A stretch of 64,000 nt of DNA, taken from NCBI GenBank assembly GCA_017462565.1, contig JAFTQW010000004.1, forward strand, positions 1-64,000, written 5' to 3'. Numbering within the stretch: position 1 is the first letter of the stretch; every line of letters begins with the position of its first letter. A model generated the notes under the pieces. The model saw nothing but the letters and a program-made list of their open reading frames with translations. It searched no databases and was not told the DNA's origin. The translations under genes were made by a program, and so were the position numbers. Positions 1 to 8,959 of this stretch are shown one piece after another. Source of the DNA: Ruminococcus sp. GTDB taxonomy: Bacteria > Bacillota > Clostridia > Oscillospirales > Ruminococcaceae.

Positions 1-67
1 CAGCGCCTCTGGTGGGGTGTGGGGCAAAGCCCTGCATACAGCCTTCGGGCGCTCCGCAAAGAGTGAA

Positions 68-98
68 TTTCAAAACAGTCCAGTGGACTGTTTTGAAA
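68..98. repeat. Perfect 31-nt palindrome
   Basis: A 15-bp stem around a single central base (arm TTTCAAAACAGTCCA). It is followed at 101-129 by an 11-bp hairpin (GGGAACGCCCT and its complement) and then, on the plus strand, a T-rich stretch (TTAGTTTTTCT). The second hairpin could therefore end a plus-strand transcript entering from outside the window. No gene could be supported in 1-148. The palindrome may be an intergenic repeat or a protein-binding or transcription-stop structure. Confidence 0.6.
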
Positions 99-148
99 GA
101 GGGAACGCCCTGTAAGAGAGGGCGTTCCCTTAGTTTTTCTACAAGCTG

Positions 149-172
149 AAAGGAGCTGATAGCAGCTCCTTT
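149..172 (-). terminator. Hairpin terminator after upp
   Basis: A 10-bp perfect stem (AAAGGAGCTG with a 4-nt loop) lies 10 nt past the upp stop codon on the minus strand. The stem ends in TTT but has no long U-run after it, so termination may be leaky. Two more hairpins follow at 101-129 and 68-98. Confidence 0.5.
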
Positions 173-182
173 ACATAATATT

Positions 183-812
183 TTACTTTGTACCGAATAT
201 TCTGTCGCCTGCATCGCCGACTCCGGGAACGATAAACTTTTCTTCATTCAGTTTTTCATCCATAACTCCTGTGTAGATATCAACATCGGGGTGAGCATTT
301 TTGACTGCCTCAACGCCCTCCGGAGAGCATATAATACACATGAACTTTATGTTTTTAACCCCAAGCCCTTTAAGTTCGTCAATTGCGGCAACCGCCGAGT
401 TTCCGGTAGCAAGCATCGGATCGACGATAATTGCGTCTCTTTCTGCAATATCGTCGGGCATTTTAGAATAATACTTTACCGGAGCTTTGGTTTCCGGATC
501 ACGGAAGAGTCCGATATGACCTATTTTAGCCGCAGGGACAAGAGTTGTTACACCCTCTATCATACCGAGTCCTGCACGAAGAATAGGTATAAACGCAAGC
601 TTTCTTCCTGAAATTATCTTTGTTTTCGCAACTGCAAGAGGAGTTTCAAGTTCGATTTCTTTAAGCGGAAGATCTCTTGTAGCCTCATAGCATATGAACA
701 TTGCTATCTCCGAAACAAGCTCACGAAATTCCTTTGTACCTGTATTTTTATCCCTCAGCAATGAAATTTTATGCTGAACAAGCGGATGATCAATAATATG
801 TAAATTTCCCAT
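183..812 (-). CDS. upp: Uracil phosphoribosyltransferase
   Basis: Converts uracil and PRPP to UMP in the cytoplasm (pyrimidine salvage). The 209-residue length is the usual one. The PRPP-binding loop [13 protein letters not shown] is at about 128-140, PILRAGLGM at 77-85, and the uracil-contacting C-terminal segment [10 protein letters not shown] near 196-205. It is the last gene of a minus-strand run fhs-tsaE-tsaB-rpiB-upp, 12 nt after rpiB, and hairpins follow. No PyrR-type site is seen in front of it; the only one in the window is at pyrR. Confidence 0.96.
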   Translation of the reverse strand: MGNLHIIDHPLVQHKISLLRDKNTGTKEFRELVSEIAMFICYEATRDLPLKEIELETPLAVAKTKIISGRKLAFIPILRAGLGMIEGVTTLVPAAKIGHIGLFRDPETKAPVKYYSKMPDDIAERDAIIVDPMLATGNSAVAAIDELKGLGVKNIKFMCIICSPEGVEAVKNAHPDVDIYTGVMDEKLNEEKFIVPGVGDAGDRIFGTK

Positions 813-824
813 TTTAATATCCTT

Positions 825-1262
825 TCACTGTTTATTTTCTATTGCGGTGATCAAATCAATTCTTCTCTGATGTCTGCCGCCCTCAAAGCCTGTTGTAAGG
901 AATATCTCAGCCAGCTCGCAGGCAAGTCCGCATCCAAGAGTTCTTGCTCCAAGACACATTACATTGGCATCATTATGAAGACGGGTGAAACGAGCCGAAA
1001 ATGAATCAGAACAAAGCGCCGCTCTTATTCCCTTTATCTTATTCGCAGCCATAGACATTCCGATTCCTGTTCCGCAAATAAGGATTCCCTTTTCACATTC
1101 GCCTGAAACAACAAGTCCGCAAACTGCTTCTGCCATATCAGGATAGTCGCAGGGAGCACCGTCTGTACCCATATCCCTCAATTCAAAGCCTTTTTCCTCC
1201 AAAGCGGCAATTACTGCCTTTTTCATTTCAACTCCGGCATGGTCGCAACCAATTGCTATCAT
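825..1262 (-). CDS. rpiB: Ribose-5-phosphate isomerase B
   Basis: Interconverts ribose-5-phosphate and ribulose-5-phosphate (non-oxidative pentose phosphate pathway). The 145-residue protein has the RpiB/LacAB fold signatures: GCDHAG at 5-10, the catalytic Cys63 in ILICGTGIGMSMAANK, and the phosphate-binding RLHNDAN around 94-100. LacA/LacB subunits look similar, but the single gene and the tsaB/upp neighbours fit RpiB. It sits 14 nt after tsaB and 12 nt before upp, so it is probably co-transcribed. Confidence 0.93.
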   Translation of the reverse strand: MIAIGCDHAGVEMKKAVIAALEEKGFELRDMGTDGAPCDYPDMAEAVCGLVVSGECEKGILICGTGIGMSMAANKIKGIRAALCSDSFSARFTRLHNDANVMCLGARTLGCGLACELAEIFLTTGFEGGRHQRRIDLITAIENKQ

Positions 1263-1276
1263 GTTATCCTCTCCTA

Positions 1277-1969
1277 TCAGATTTTATTTTCCAGATCTTT
1301 TTCAGCCTTGACCTTCTGGAGATATGAAACCTCAAGATCATCGGGTTCAATAAAGCTTTTTGAAGCTGCCGCAAGACATATTCCGTATGCATTCTGAAGC
1401 CGTCCCTGCGGAGGAGCTATCGTAAACATCGGCGAACGGTAATCGGTAAAGAAATCCGCCGCTCCGTCGCCGCAAAGCAAAACCTCTTCACCACGCAGCG
1501 CAAGAAATTCCGCAAGCTCGTCTCTTGAAACAAGACCTTCGTCACAAATTTTTTCAAGAGCGTATCCATCGCTCTTATATGAGCAAGTGTAAACAAGCTC
1601 GCCCCTTGCTTTCATAACGGCGCAGATCGTACCTTTAAACGCTATATTGCAGCAGGCAAGCCCTTCGAGCGTTGAAACTCCGCAGCATTTTATATCAAGT
1701 CCGAATGCAAGAGCCTTGACCGCTGCAACTCCGATTCTGAGTCCCGTATACGAACCCGGACCGTTTGCAGCCGCAATTGCTCCGATATCTGAAAGCTTTT
1801 TTCCGGTCTGAGAAACTACCTCCTTGACCATAGGCATTATTACCTGAGAATGCGTTTTCTGAGTATATAACGACGCCTGAGCAAGAATAACTTCCGTTTC
1901 AGTATCAAATAAAGCTGCCGAAGCCGTTTTTCCGGAGGTATCAATTCCAAGAATCAGCAAATCTTCCAC
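1277..1969 (-). CDS. tsaB: tRNA threonylcarbamoyladenosine biosynthesis protein TsaB
   Basis: Non-catalytic partner of TsaD in the t6A37 tRNA modification complex (TsaB-TsaD-TsaE with TsaC). The ASKHA-fold N-terminus has GIDTSGKTASAAL, and NGPGSYTGLRIGVA is the family hallmark. Length is about 230 residues. There is no ATG: the GTG at 1969 (MEDLLILG) overlaps the end of tsaE by 29 nt, and a TTG at 1960 would give a more usual N-terminus just before IDTS. The overlap with tsaE suggests translational coupling. The companion tsaD is not certain in this window (see 17115-18062). Confidence 0.93.
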   Translation of the reverse strand: MEDLLILGIDTSGKTASAALFDTETEVILAQASLYTQKTHSQVIMPMVKEVVSQTGKKLSDIGAIAAANGPGSYTGLRIGVAAVKALAFGLDIKCCGVSTLEGLACCNIAFKGTICAVMKARGELVYTCSYKSDGYALEKICDEGLVSRDELAEFLALRGEEVLLCGDGAADFFTDYRSPMFTIAPPQGRLQNAYGICLAAASKSFIEPDDLEVSYLQKVKAEKDLENKI

Positions 1970-2384
1970 CGTCCTCTATAATAATTTCACGTTCCTGCTC
2001 GCCGAGAGTGTTTATTGTAATATAAATCGTATCCTCCGGAAGAAACTGTGCTATATTCTCCGACCATTCGATTGCCGCAGCATTCTCATCAAAGGGATAA
2101 TCGTAAAATCCTGTCGATTCAAGATCGTCCTCTGATTCTATCCTGTACATATCGAAATGATAGAGCGTAATGTTTTCCCCGCGATATTCGTTCACAAGTG
2201 CAAAAGTCGGGGAAGTGACGTTATCGCCGAGTCCCATTCCGACTGCGATACCTCTTGTAAACGTTGTTTTTCCTGCTCCAAGACCGCCTTTGTACGCTAT
2301 CATATCTCCTGCTTTTATAAAAGCTCCCAGCTTCTCGGCAGTTTTTATGGTTTCTTCCGGAGAATGAGTAATTATTCTGATCAT
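1941..2384 (-). CDS. tsaE: tRNA threonylcarbamoyladenosine biosynthesis ATPase TsaE
   Basis: P-loop ATPase of the t6A tRNA modification complex. The Walker A motif GGLGAGKTT is at 33-41, followed by the SPTFALVNEY segment and the YHFDMYR motif typical of TsaE. At 147 residues it has normal length. It lies 12 nt after fhs and overlaps tsaB, the standard tsaE-tsaB arrangement. Confidence 0.95.
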   Translation of the reverse strand: MIRIITHSPEETIKTAEKLGAFIKAGDMIAYKGGLGAGKTTFTRGIAVGMGLGDNVTSPTFALVNEYRGENITLYHFDMYRIESEDDLESTGFYDYPFDENAAAIEWSENIAQFLPEDTIYITINTLGEQEREIIIEDGGRFADSWN

Positions 2385-2396
2385 AGAAACACCCTA

Positions 2397-4076
2397 TCAG
2401 AAAAGTCCGGTTATATTTCCGTTATCATCGCAGTCGATATTAAACGCTGCCGGACTTTTCGGAAGTCCCGGCATAGTGAGGATATCTCCGGTATAGATGA
2501 CAACAAATCCTGCTCCGGATGAAAGCTTTGCGTCACGAACTGTTATTTTGAAATTCTTTGGCTTTCCGAGAAGAGCCGGATTATCAGAAAGAGAATACTG
2601 AGTTTTCGCAATGCAGACAGGAAGATCACGGAATCCTATTCCTTCTATCTCCTTGATTGCCTTTTCAGCCTGAGGAGTATAATTTACGCCGTCGGCACGG
2701 TAGATCTCCTTAGCAATGGTATCTATTTTATCCTTGATTGAAATTTCTGTTGAATAAAGCGGCTTGAAATCCGAGCCGTTTTCAGCGCAGAACTGTATGG
2801 TTTCGCAAACCTTTTCAGCAAGATCAATTCCGCCCTTGCCGCCTTTTGCAAACACTTCGCACATTGAAACCTCTACGCCCATTTCAGCGCAGAAATCCTG
2901 AACAAACTTAATTTCCTCGTCAGTATCCGTATTGAATTTATTTATTGCAACGATAACCGGAACATGATATTTATGCATATTTTCAATGTGAGCTTTAAGA
3001 TTTACGATTCCCTTTTCAAGCGCCCACATATTTTCTTTTGCAAGATCGTTTTTCTGAACTCCGCCGTTGTATTTAAGAGCCTTTATTGTCGCAACAAGAA
3101 CAACGCAGGATGGAGAAAGTCCGCCGTATCTGCATTTGATATCAAAGAATTTTTCCGCTCCGAGATCAGAACCGAATCCGGCTTCTGTAATACAGTAATC
3201 GCCGAGCTTGAGCGCAAGCTTCGTCGCTCTTATGGAATTGCAGCCGTGAGCAATATTGGCAAAAGGGCCGCCATGGATAAGAGCCGGATTATTTTCAAGA
3301 GTCTGAACAAGATTTGGCTTCAAAGCGTCTTTGAGCAAAGCGGTCATAGCTCCGCAAGCTCCTATCTGACGGGCAAAAATCGGTTCGCCGTTCGTATTAT
3401 AAGCAACAAGAATATTGCCCAGACGTTCCTTAAGATCGGCAATATCGGTTGCAAGGCAGAGAACTGCCATTATCTCGGATGCGACAGTGATATTGAAGCC
3501 GTCCTCACGGGGAACGCCGTTCATTTTTCCGCCCATACCGATAACAATATTTCTTAAAGCACGATCATTCATATCCATGCAGCGTTTGAACATGATCCTT
3601 CTCTGATCGATAGAAAGCTCGTTGCCCTGCTGCAAATGATTGTCTATCATAGCGCAGAGAAGATTGTTTGCGGCAGTAATTGCGTGCATATCGCCTGTGA
3701 AATGGAGATTGATATCCTCCATAGGAACTACCTGAGCATATCCGCCGCCTGCAGCTCCGCCTTTCATTCCAAAAACCGGGCCGAGCGACGGTTCACGAAG
3801 AGCAAGAACAGCTTTTTTGCCGATTTTTTTCATAGCCTCAGCGAGACCAACGCTTACCGTTGTTTTGCCCTCTCCTGCCGGAGTAGGATTTATAGCCGTA
3901 ACAAGAATAAGCTTTCCGTCATTTTTCAAAGCAAGCTTTGAATAGACGCTCTCCGAAAGCTTTGCCTTATAATGACCGTACGGTTCAAGATCATCTTCGC
4001 TTATTCCAAGGTCTGCTGCGATTTCATTTATCTTTTTCATTTTTGCGCTCTGGGCAATTTCAATATCAGTTAGCAT
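2397..4076 (-). CDS. fhs: Formate-tetrahydrofolate ligase
   Basis: ATP-dependent formylation of tetrahydrofolate to 10-formyl-THF, the entry of formate into one-carbon metabolism for purines and fMet. The 559-residue length matches the family. The P-loop [10 protein letters not shown] lies at 64-73, followed by the conserved [20 protein letters not shown] stretch; HFTGDMHAI and PGLPKSPAA are also present. It is first in the minus-strand operon with tsaE, tsaB, rpiB and upp, behind a good housekeeping promoter (4110-4138). RBS is GGAGG upstream of the ATG. Confidence 0.97.
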   Translation of the reverse strand: MLTDIEIAQSAKMKKINEIAADLGISEDDLEPYGHYKAKLSESVYSKLALKNDGKLILVTAINPTPAGEGKTTVSVGLAEAMKKIGKKAVLALREPSLGPVFGMKGGAAGGGYAQVVPMEDINLHFTGDMHAITAANNLLCAMIDNHLQQGNELSIDQRRIMFKRCMDMNDRALRNIVIGMGGKMNGVPREDGFNITVASEIMAVLCLATDIADLKERLGNILVAYNTNGEPIFARQIGACGAMTALLKDALKPNLVQTLENNPALIHGGPFANIAHGCNSIRATKLALKLGDYCITEAGFGSDLGAEKFFDIKCRYGGLSPSCVVLVATIKALKYNGGVQKNDLAKENMWALEKGIVNLKAHIENMHKYHVPVIVAINKFNTDTDEEIKFVQDFCAEMGVEVSMCEVFAKGGKGGIDLAEKVCETIQFCAENGSDFKPLYSTEISIKDKIDTIAKEIYRADGVNYTPQAEKAIKEIEGIGFRDLPVCIAKTQYSLSDNPALLGKPKNFKITVRDAKLSSGAGFVVIYTGDILTMPGLPKSPAAFNIDCDDNGNITGLF

Positions 4077-4109
4077 AACAGATTCCTCCGTTCAAAAGTA
4101 TGTAAATAT

Positions 4110-4138
4110 ATTATAACATTATTCATTATAAAATGCAA
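4110..4138 (-). promoter_or_regulatory. Promoter of fhs operon
   Basis: On the minus strand TTGCAT (-35, 4133-4138) is separated by 17 nt from TATAAT (-10, 4110-4115). It lies about 35 nt before the fhs start. Confidence 0.7.
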
Positions 4139-4224
4139 GAAAAATTTACTATATCCTTCAGATATAATCATTTACTTTTTATTATACCTGTAAAGCGGAT
4201 ATTTCTCCCTTAATTCTTTGTTAA

Positions 4225-4320
4225 AAGGAGTTATTTCCGTCCGGGATTCTGCCCTAATTGTTTCAAATATCTATGGTATTTGAAATAATTAGGGCTATCG
4301 CCAAAAATTGAATACTCCTT
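4225..4320. repeat. Nested long inverted repeat after the PBP gene
   Basis: The inner arms 4251-4269 and 4277-4295 (GCCCTAATTGTTTCAAATA and its complement) pair over 19 bp with one mismatch around a 7-nt loop. An outer AAGGAG/CTCCTT pair sits at 4225-4230 and 4315-4320. It begins about 8 nt beyond the PBP stop and may act as its terminator, although no long U-run follows. It could also be a small palindromic mobile repeat. Confidence 0.6.
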
Positions 4321-4327
4321 GACTTTA

Positions 4328-5926
4328 TCATGATAATTCAAGAGCTATTCTGTCTGCAATTTCGCTGAAAACAGGTGCAGCGGCGTCATTTCCGTAGCCT
4401 CCGTCCTCAACCAGCACAGTTACGGCATATTTCGGAGCATATGCCGGAAAGAATCCTGTTATCCATGCGTGACAAAGTTCCTCCCCGTTCTCATCATAGC
4501 GTCCTGTCTGAGCAGTTGAGGTTTTCGCTCCGACAGACGTATATTTCGTCCTTGCATTTGATTCATCGTTGTCCCTTATCGCCGAAATCATCATCTGACG
4601 AAGATCGTATGACGTTTCAGCTTCGATCACTCTTGTAAGCTGAGGATTTTTCTCATTAGCGATTTCCTCGCCGTCAAGAGTAACTCCCTTTATCAGGCGA
4701 AGCGAAGGCATTTCCCCATAGTTCGCAATTGCGCAGGTGAGCTGAGTTATCTGCAATGGAGTTGCCGTAAGCTTACCCTGACCGAAAGAAAAGTTTGCAA
4801 GCTCCGCAGGTATCATAAGATCGCTGACCGTTGGAAGAACTCCGGCAGAACCTGTTATTCCGGCACAGAGTTGAATCTCTCTTCCAAATCCGAGACTATA
4901 TGCCAGACCTCGGAAACTATTGACATCCAGACTGCGGCTGAGACTGATAAAATAGGTGTTGCAGGATCTTGTTATCGCCTGAGTCATGTTCTGAAGCTCA
5001 TGACCGTCGTATTTGTGGCAGTTAAAATTCTGTCCGTCAACGGAAATACTTCCCTCACAATCGTAAATATATCCGTCAAGCTCTTCATTTATGGCTTCGC
5101 AGGCTGTTACAAGCTTGAAAATAGAACCAACACCGTATGAATACAGTGCCCTGTTTATAAGCGGACTTCGTTCGTCTGCAAGCGCTTTTTCAAGCGAATC
5201 AGAGGAATAATCAGGAAAACTTGCCATAGCAAGAATATCTCCGGTTTTTATATCTGCTGCAACAATAGCTCCCTTTTCAATATCAGAACCGCATTCCTCG
5301 CAGATACGCTGTATATCGCTGTCAATAGTTGTAACAACACCTCCTTTTGCCGCATCGCTGCGCACAATCACCTTTCCATCGCCAATAAGAACTCTTCCGA
5401 AGCCGTCTATGGAATACGTCACCTTATTTTCGCCGTAATCACCTCTAAGAATCCGATCGTATGCATATTCAATACCGGAAACTCCCGAATCTTCTGAAAT
5501 ATATCCTACAACGTGCTGTGCAAGCTGATTTTCAGAATATCTTTCAGGTATCTCAAATACGGTCAGTCCCTCCGATTCCGGAGTTTCTTTCCGACATTCA
5601 AAAGAAAAAGGGACTCCGGAATCAAATTTTTCATAAAAATCATCCTTATCAACAGCATATTTTGCTGTTTCTTCCCTGTCAACCGCTGAAGGCACTGCCA
5701 CTGCCTGATATTTCACTCCGGCATTGACAAGCGGTTTCATATTACAATCGTAAATCGTACCCTGACTTACTCCGGCGGTAACATCAAGTTCCGAACGCTG
5801 CTCCGCTGCACGGACATATTGCTGCTGAACCGCAAGTTTATAGTAATTGCAGGCGATCACAACAAAAAAAAGAAAAAAAACTCCCACAAGAATAATTATT
5901 CCACGTTCTGCTCTTTTCTGAACCAA
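4328..5926 (-). CDS. Class B penicillin-binding protein (transpeptidase)
   Basis: D,D-transpeptidase of peptidoglycan synthesis, anchored by an N-terminal transmembrane helix (about 9-27). About 532 residues from a TTG start chosen because GAGGTGA is correctly spaced before it; the GTG at 5935 overlaps that RBS. Active-site motifs in this numbering: S268-x-x-K271 (SIFK), S321-C-N323, and KTST at 468-471 where most relatives have KTGT. The pedestal region contains GYISEDSGVSGIEYAYD, as in PbpA/FtsI-type enzymes. It is outside a division cluster, so the exact role (elongation, division or spore) is open. It ends the long run that contains recN and dtd. Confidence 0.88.
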   Translation of the reverse strand: MVQKRAERGIIILVGVFFLFFVVIACNYYKLAVQQQYVRAAEQRSELDVTAGVSQGTIYDCNMKPLVNAGVKYQAVAVPSAVDREETAKYAVDKDDFYEKFDSGVPFSFECRKETPESEGLTVFEIPERYSENQLAQHVVGYISEDSGVSGIEYAYDRILRGDYGENKVTYSIDGFGRVLIGDGKVIVRSDAAKGGVVTTIDSDIQRICEECGSDIEKGAIVAADIKTGDILAMASFPDYSSDSLEKALADERSPLINRALYSYGVGSIFKLVTACEAINEELDGYIYDCEGSISVDGQNFNCHKYDGHELQNMTQAITRSCNTYFISLSRSLDVNSFRGLAYSLGFGREIQLCAGITGSAGVLPTVSDLMIPAELANFSFGQGKLTATPLQITQLTCAIANYGEMPSLRLIKGVTLDGEEIANEKNPQLTRVIEAETSYDLRQMMISAIRDNDESNARTKYTSVGAKTSTAQTGRYDENGEELCHAWITGFFPAYAPKYAVTVLVEDGGYGNDAAAPVFSEIADRIALELS

Positions 5927-5977
5927 AAAAATCACCTCACAGGTATTGTTTGCCTGAAAGGTGATTTATATTCTTTA

Positions 5978-6412
5978 TTATTCAAGAATCAGCGTAAAAG
6001 GTCCGTCATTGAGAAGCTCGACCTTCATATCCGCTCCGAATACTCCTGTTTCAGTATGCTGTCCTTTACTGCGGCAATACTCAACAAAATACTCAAAAAG
6101 CTTATTTGCAGCATCCGGCTTCTCCGCCTGCATAAAATTAGGACGATTTCCCTTACGGCAGTCCGCATACAGCGTAAACTGCGGAACGGCGAGAAGCGCT
6201 CCTCCGACGTCGCCGAGGGAGAGATTTATCTTATCATTTTCATCAGGAAAAATCCGAAGATTTATTATTTTATCAGCAAGCCTGCGGCAGTCATCTTCAG
6301 TATCGCCCTGACCTGCTCCGAAAAGCAGAAGATATCCCTTATCTATTTTTCCGGTTATATTCCCGTCAACCTTAACGCTTGCCGAGGTAACTCTCTGTAA
6401 AACAATTTTCAT
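5978..6412 (-). CDS. dtd: D-aminoacyl-tRNA deacylase
   Basis: Hydrolyses D-amino acids from mischarged tRNA. At 144 residues it is full length, with [13 protein letters not shown] at the N-terminus and the cross-subunit NDGPFT (Gly-cisPro) near the C-terminus. The usual SQFTL motif reads PQFTL here: residue 77 is Pro where E. coli Dtd has Ser. Since the chemistry is thought to be RNA-assisted, the change need not abolish activity. It lies between the GH42 and PBP genes, probably co-transcribed. Confidence 0.92.
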   Translation of the reverse strand: MKIVLQRVTSASVKVDGNITGKIDKGYLLLFGAGQGDTEDDCRRLADKIINLRIFPDENDKINLSLGDVGGALLAVPQFTLYADCRKGNRPNFMQAEKPDAANKLFEYFVEYCRSKGQHTETGVFGADMKVELLNDGPFTLILE

Positions 6413-6421
6413 TGCGGCATC

Positions 6422-8392
6422 CTACTTTCTGACAATATCAACTCCAAAAGGCTTCAGTTCAATTTTATCCTTGCCGACTGAATCAATAATGCTGAACATT
6501 GATTTCGGCAGAGTTATCACTGCGTTTTCCTCGGAATTATTGAAAAAGAAAATAAAATCGTCAAGACCATTTGTGCGTGTCGTCACCTCTACGCCCTTTG
6601 GCAGTCCTTTAAGACGAGGCATTCCGGTCTGTCTCATGATATTTCCGACAAAGCTTTCATAGAAGTCCATTTTGCAGACTGTTCCAACATAGTATACAAC
6701 GCCGCTGCAATATCTGTTCATTGTAACTGCCGGACAGCAGCGGTAGAAACTGTCGTTGTATTCAGCATACGCCCTTGCCGTCGTAAGACGCAGAACATCG
6801 CACCACTGACGGCAGACAAATTTATTTCCTGCAAAATCAACAATAGTCTGCTCTGCGTTTCCGATAGGATCATACTCTGTTACTTCCGCTCCGATCAGCT
6901 CTTTATAAACAGTCGGAAGAACGTCCATTATGCAGTTATTGTTGGAATCTTTAACTCCGCTGCGGTTAGTAAGAACCAGCGTTCCGCCGTTTATTGCATA
7001 GCGATAAATGTTTTCCGCAGAAGATTTTTTGTACACATACATAGACGGAGCAATTACAACCTTATATCCCGATAAATCTGCATCAGGAGAAACTATATCC
7101 ACGTTTGCGCCGTATTTCATGAATGCGGCATGGAAATATTTCATCTGCTCGAGGTAATAATATCCCTCCGTTTGCGGCTGTATATTCAATGCCCAATCGT
7201 TATCAGGCGAATAGAGTATCGCTGCATCCGACACTATTTCCGTTGTATCTATAACGCTTAGTTTGGCGGCAGTTTTGCAAAGCTCCGAAAACTCGAAAAA
7301 GCGTCTGCCCGGAACATTGCTGTGATCGATAAGACCGTGCCAGAACATTTCTGCGCCTTTAACAGCAGTCCTCCAGCGGAAATGAACGACTGTATCCGCT
7401 CCATGCGCCATTGCCTGCAAAGCGTATCCCATTATCTGTCCGGGACGTGGAGCTGCCGCCATTGGCGCCCAGCTTCCCGTCGGTCCGCTGAGCTGCTCCA
7501 TTACCCAGAAATTTCTGCCTTTGATTCCTCTCATGAAATCAAGATGGAACGCATGAGAATAAAATTCATCCGGATCATCGGGAATTCTTACAGGAGGATA
7601 ATTGTCGTATGAAACAAAATCAAGCTCGTCAAAAAGCCTGTAAAAATCGGGCGTATTTTTGCAGAACCATGTATTTGTCGTGAGCTTGGCTCTGGGAATT
7701 TCCCTTTTGATTATCATGGCTATTTCTTTTACAAAGCTAACCGTGCTGTCTGAGCAAAAACGGTGATATTCAAGGCAAAGCGCAGGATTCTGCCATGCCT
7801 CAGGATACGCTGTAGGCGGCATTATCTGCGATATATCGCTATACTCCCCGCTCCACACGCTTGTTCCGAATGCAGCGTTTATGTTTTCAAGCGTATCATG
7901 CTTGTCGATAAGCCAGTCTCTGAACTTTTCCTTGCAGATATTGCAGGCGCACGGATATGCTTCCAGTTCGTTATCTATCTGCCAGGCAACGATTGAAGAA
8001 TTTGTGCCGAATCTTCTTACAAGACGTTCGGTTATCCTTTTCGCATAAGTCATAAAAACCGGAGAATTTATACAGCGATGACCTCTTATTCCGGTCTGGA
8101 TCCTGTTTCCGTCAAAACCTGTCTGAATAATTTCGGGATGCGCCTCATAAAGCCATAAAGGAGGACAATTTGTCGGGATACACATAACAACGTCAAGACC
8201 GAATCTTGCAAATATTCTTACCGCCTCATCAAGCCATGCAAAATCAAATTCTCCGTCTCTTGGTTCAATTTTTGACCATGCGAATTCTGCAATACGGACG
8301 GTTTTAACTCCGGTTTTCGCCATTAATTCAGCGTCCTTTTCCCATAATGATACGTCCCATTGTTCCGGATAATAGTCAACTCCGATATTCAT
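6422..8392 (-). CDS. Beta-galactosidase, GH42 family
   Basis: Hydrolyses terminal beta-galactosides from short oligosaccharides. No signal peptide, so probably cytoplasmic. It has the (beta/alpha)8 catalytic domain with acid/base Glu142 in WQIDNELE and nucleophile Glu299 in WVMEQLSG. A cysteine cluster (C107, C148, C150, C153) matches the zinc site of GH42 enzymes. A trimerisation/glutamine-amidotransferase-like domain and a beta domain follow to residue 656, a normal length. It sits within a housekeeping run between dtd and a phosphatase gene, where B. subtilis has spoIVB and spo0A after recN. It could take up galactosides released from pectin or xyloglucan side chains. Confidence 0.93.
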   Translation of the reverse strand: MNIGVDYYPEQWDVSLWEKDAELMAKTGVKTVRIAEFAWSKIEPRDGEFDFAWLDEAVRIFARFGLDVVMCIPTNCPPLWLYEAHPEIIQTGFDGNRIQTGIRGHRCINSPVFMTYAKRITERLVRRFGTNSSIVAWQIDNELEAYPCACNICKEKFRDWLIDKHDTLENINAAFGTSVWSGEYSDISQIMPPTAYPEAWQNPALCLEYHRFCSDSTVSFVKEIAMIIKREIPRAKLTTNTWFCKNTPDFYRLFDELDFVSYDNYPPVRIPDDPDEFYSHAFHLDFMRGIKGRNFWVMEQLSGPTGSWAPMAAAPRPGQIMGYALQAMAHGADTVVHFRWRTAVKGAEMFWHGLIDHSNVPGRRFFEFSELCKTAAKLSVIDTTEIVSDAAILYSPDNDWALNIQPQTEGYYYLEQMKYFHAAFMKYGANVDIVSPDADLSGYKVVIAPSMYVYKKSSAENIYRYAINGGTLVLTNRSGVKDSNNNCIMDVLPTVYKELIGAEVTEYDPIGNAEQTIVDFAGNKFVCRQWCDVLRLTTARAYAEYNDSFYRCCPAVTMNRYCSGVVYYVGTVCKMDFYESFVGNIMRQTGMPRLKGLPKGVEVTTRTNGLDDFIFFFNNSEENAVITLPKSMFSIIDSVGKDKIELKPFGVDIVRK

Positions 8393-8408
8393 AAATCCGA
8401 TCGCCCCT

Positions 8409-8948
8409 TCACTTTATATTATAAACATTAAGCTCGCAGTTCATTGCAAACCACGATGAAAACTCCTGTACAGTCATATCACGGAAATAGGTTTCAATAA
8501 TTCTGCAAATTCCTCCATGACATACAATAAGAACATTTTTCCCCTTATATTTCACAATCACATCATCGATAACCGAATATACTCTGTGTGCAAGCTGTAA
8601 AAGGGATTCGCCGTTTTTTCCCATTTTTACGGCAAAATTCACTTTATTTTCATCAAAGCCCTCGGAAAAACGTGATTTACTCTCATATTCGCCGTAATCC
8701 CATTCACGAAGTCTTTCGTCGGTTATAATTTCAAGGCCGGTTCTTTCCGATATTATTTCAGCAGTTTTTACGGCTCGTTTCATTGGAGAAACGATCATAA
8801 CATCAATATTATCAAGTCCGGCAATTTTTTCGGCAAGCTCGTTTGCCTGCATGATTCCTGTTTCATTCAGTTCTATATCTGTCGTTCCAAGGATAACATC
8901 ATTTTTATTCCAATCAGTCTGACCGTGTCTTGCGGTGTATATTTTCAT
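8409..8948 (-). CDS. Histidine phosphatase family protein
   Basis: Phosphoglycerate-mutase-like phosphatase of 179 residues. The catalytic RHGQ (His8) opens the protein and the second histidine is in VCHGG near 145. This superfamily covers small-molecule phosphatases (CobC-like, PhoE-like) as well as mutases; the substrate cannot be read from the sequence. It lies 11 nt after recN and 16 nt before the GH42 gene. Confidence 0.85.
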   Translation of the reverse strand: MKIYTARHGQTDWNKNDVILGTTDIELNETGIMQANELAEKIAGLDNIDVMIVSPMKRAVKTAEIISERTGLEIITDERLREWDYGEYESKSRFSEGFDENKVNFAVKMGKNGESLLQLAHRVYSVIDDVIVKYKGKNVLIVCHGGICRIIETYFRDMTVQEFSSWFAMNCELNVYNIK

Positions 8949-8959
8949 AACTTCAAAAC

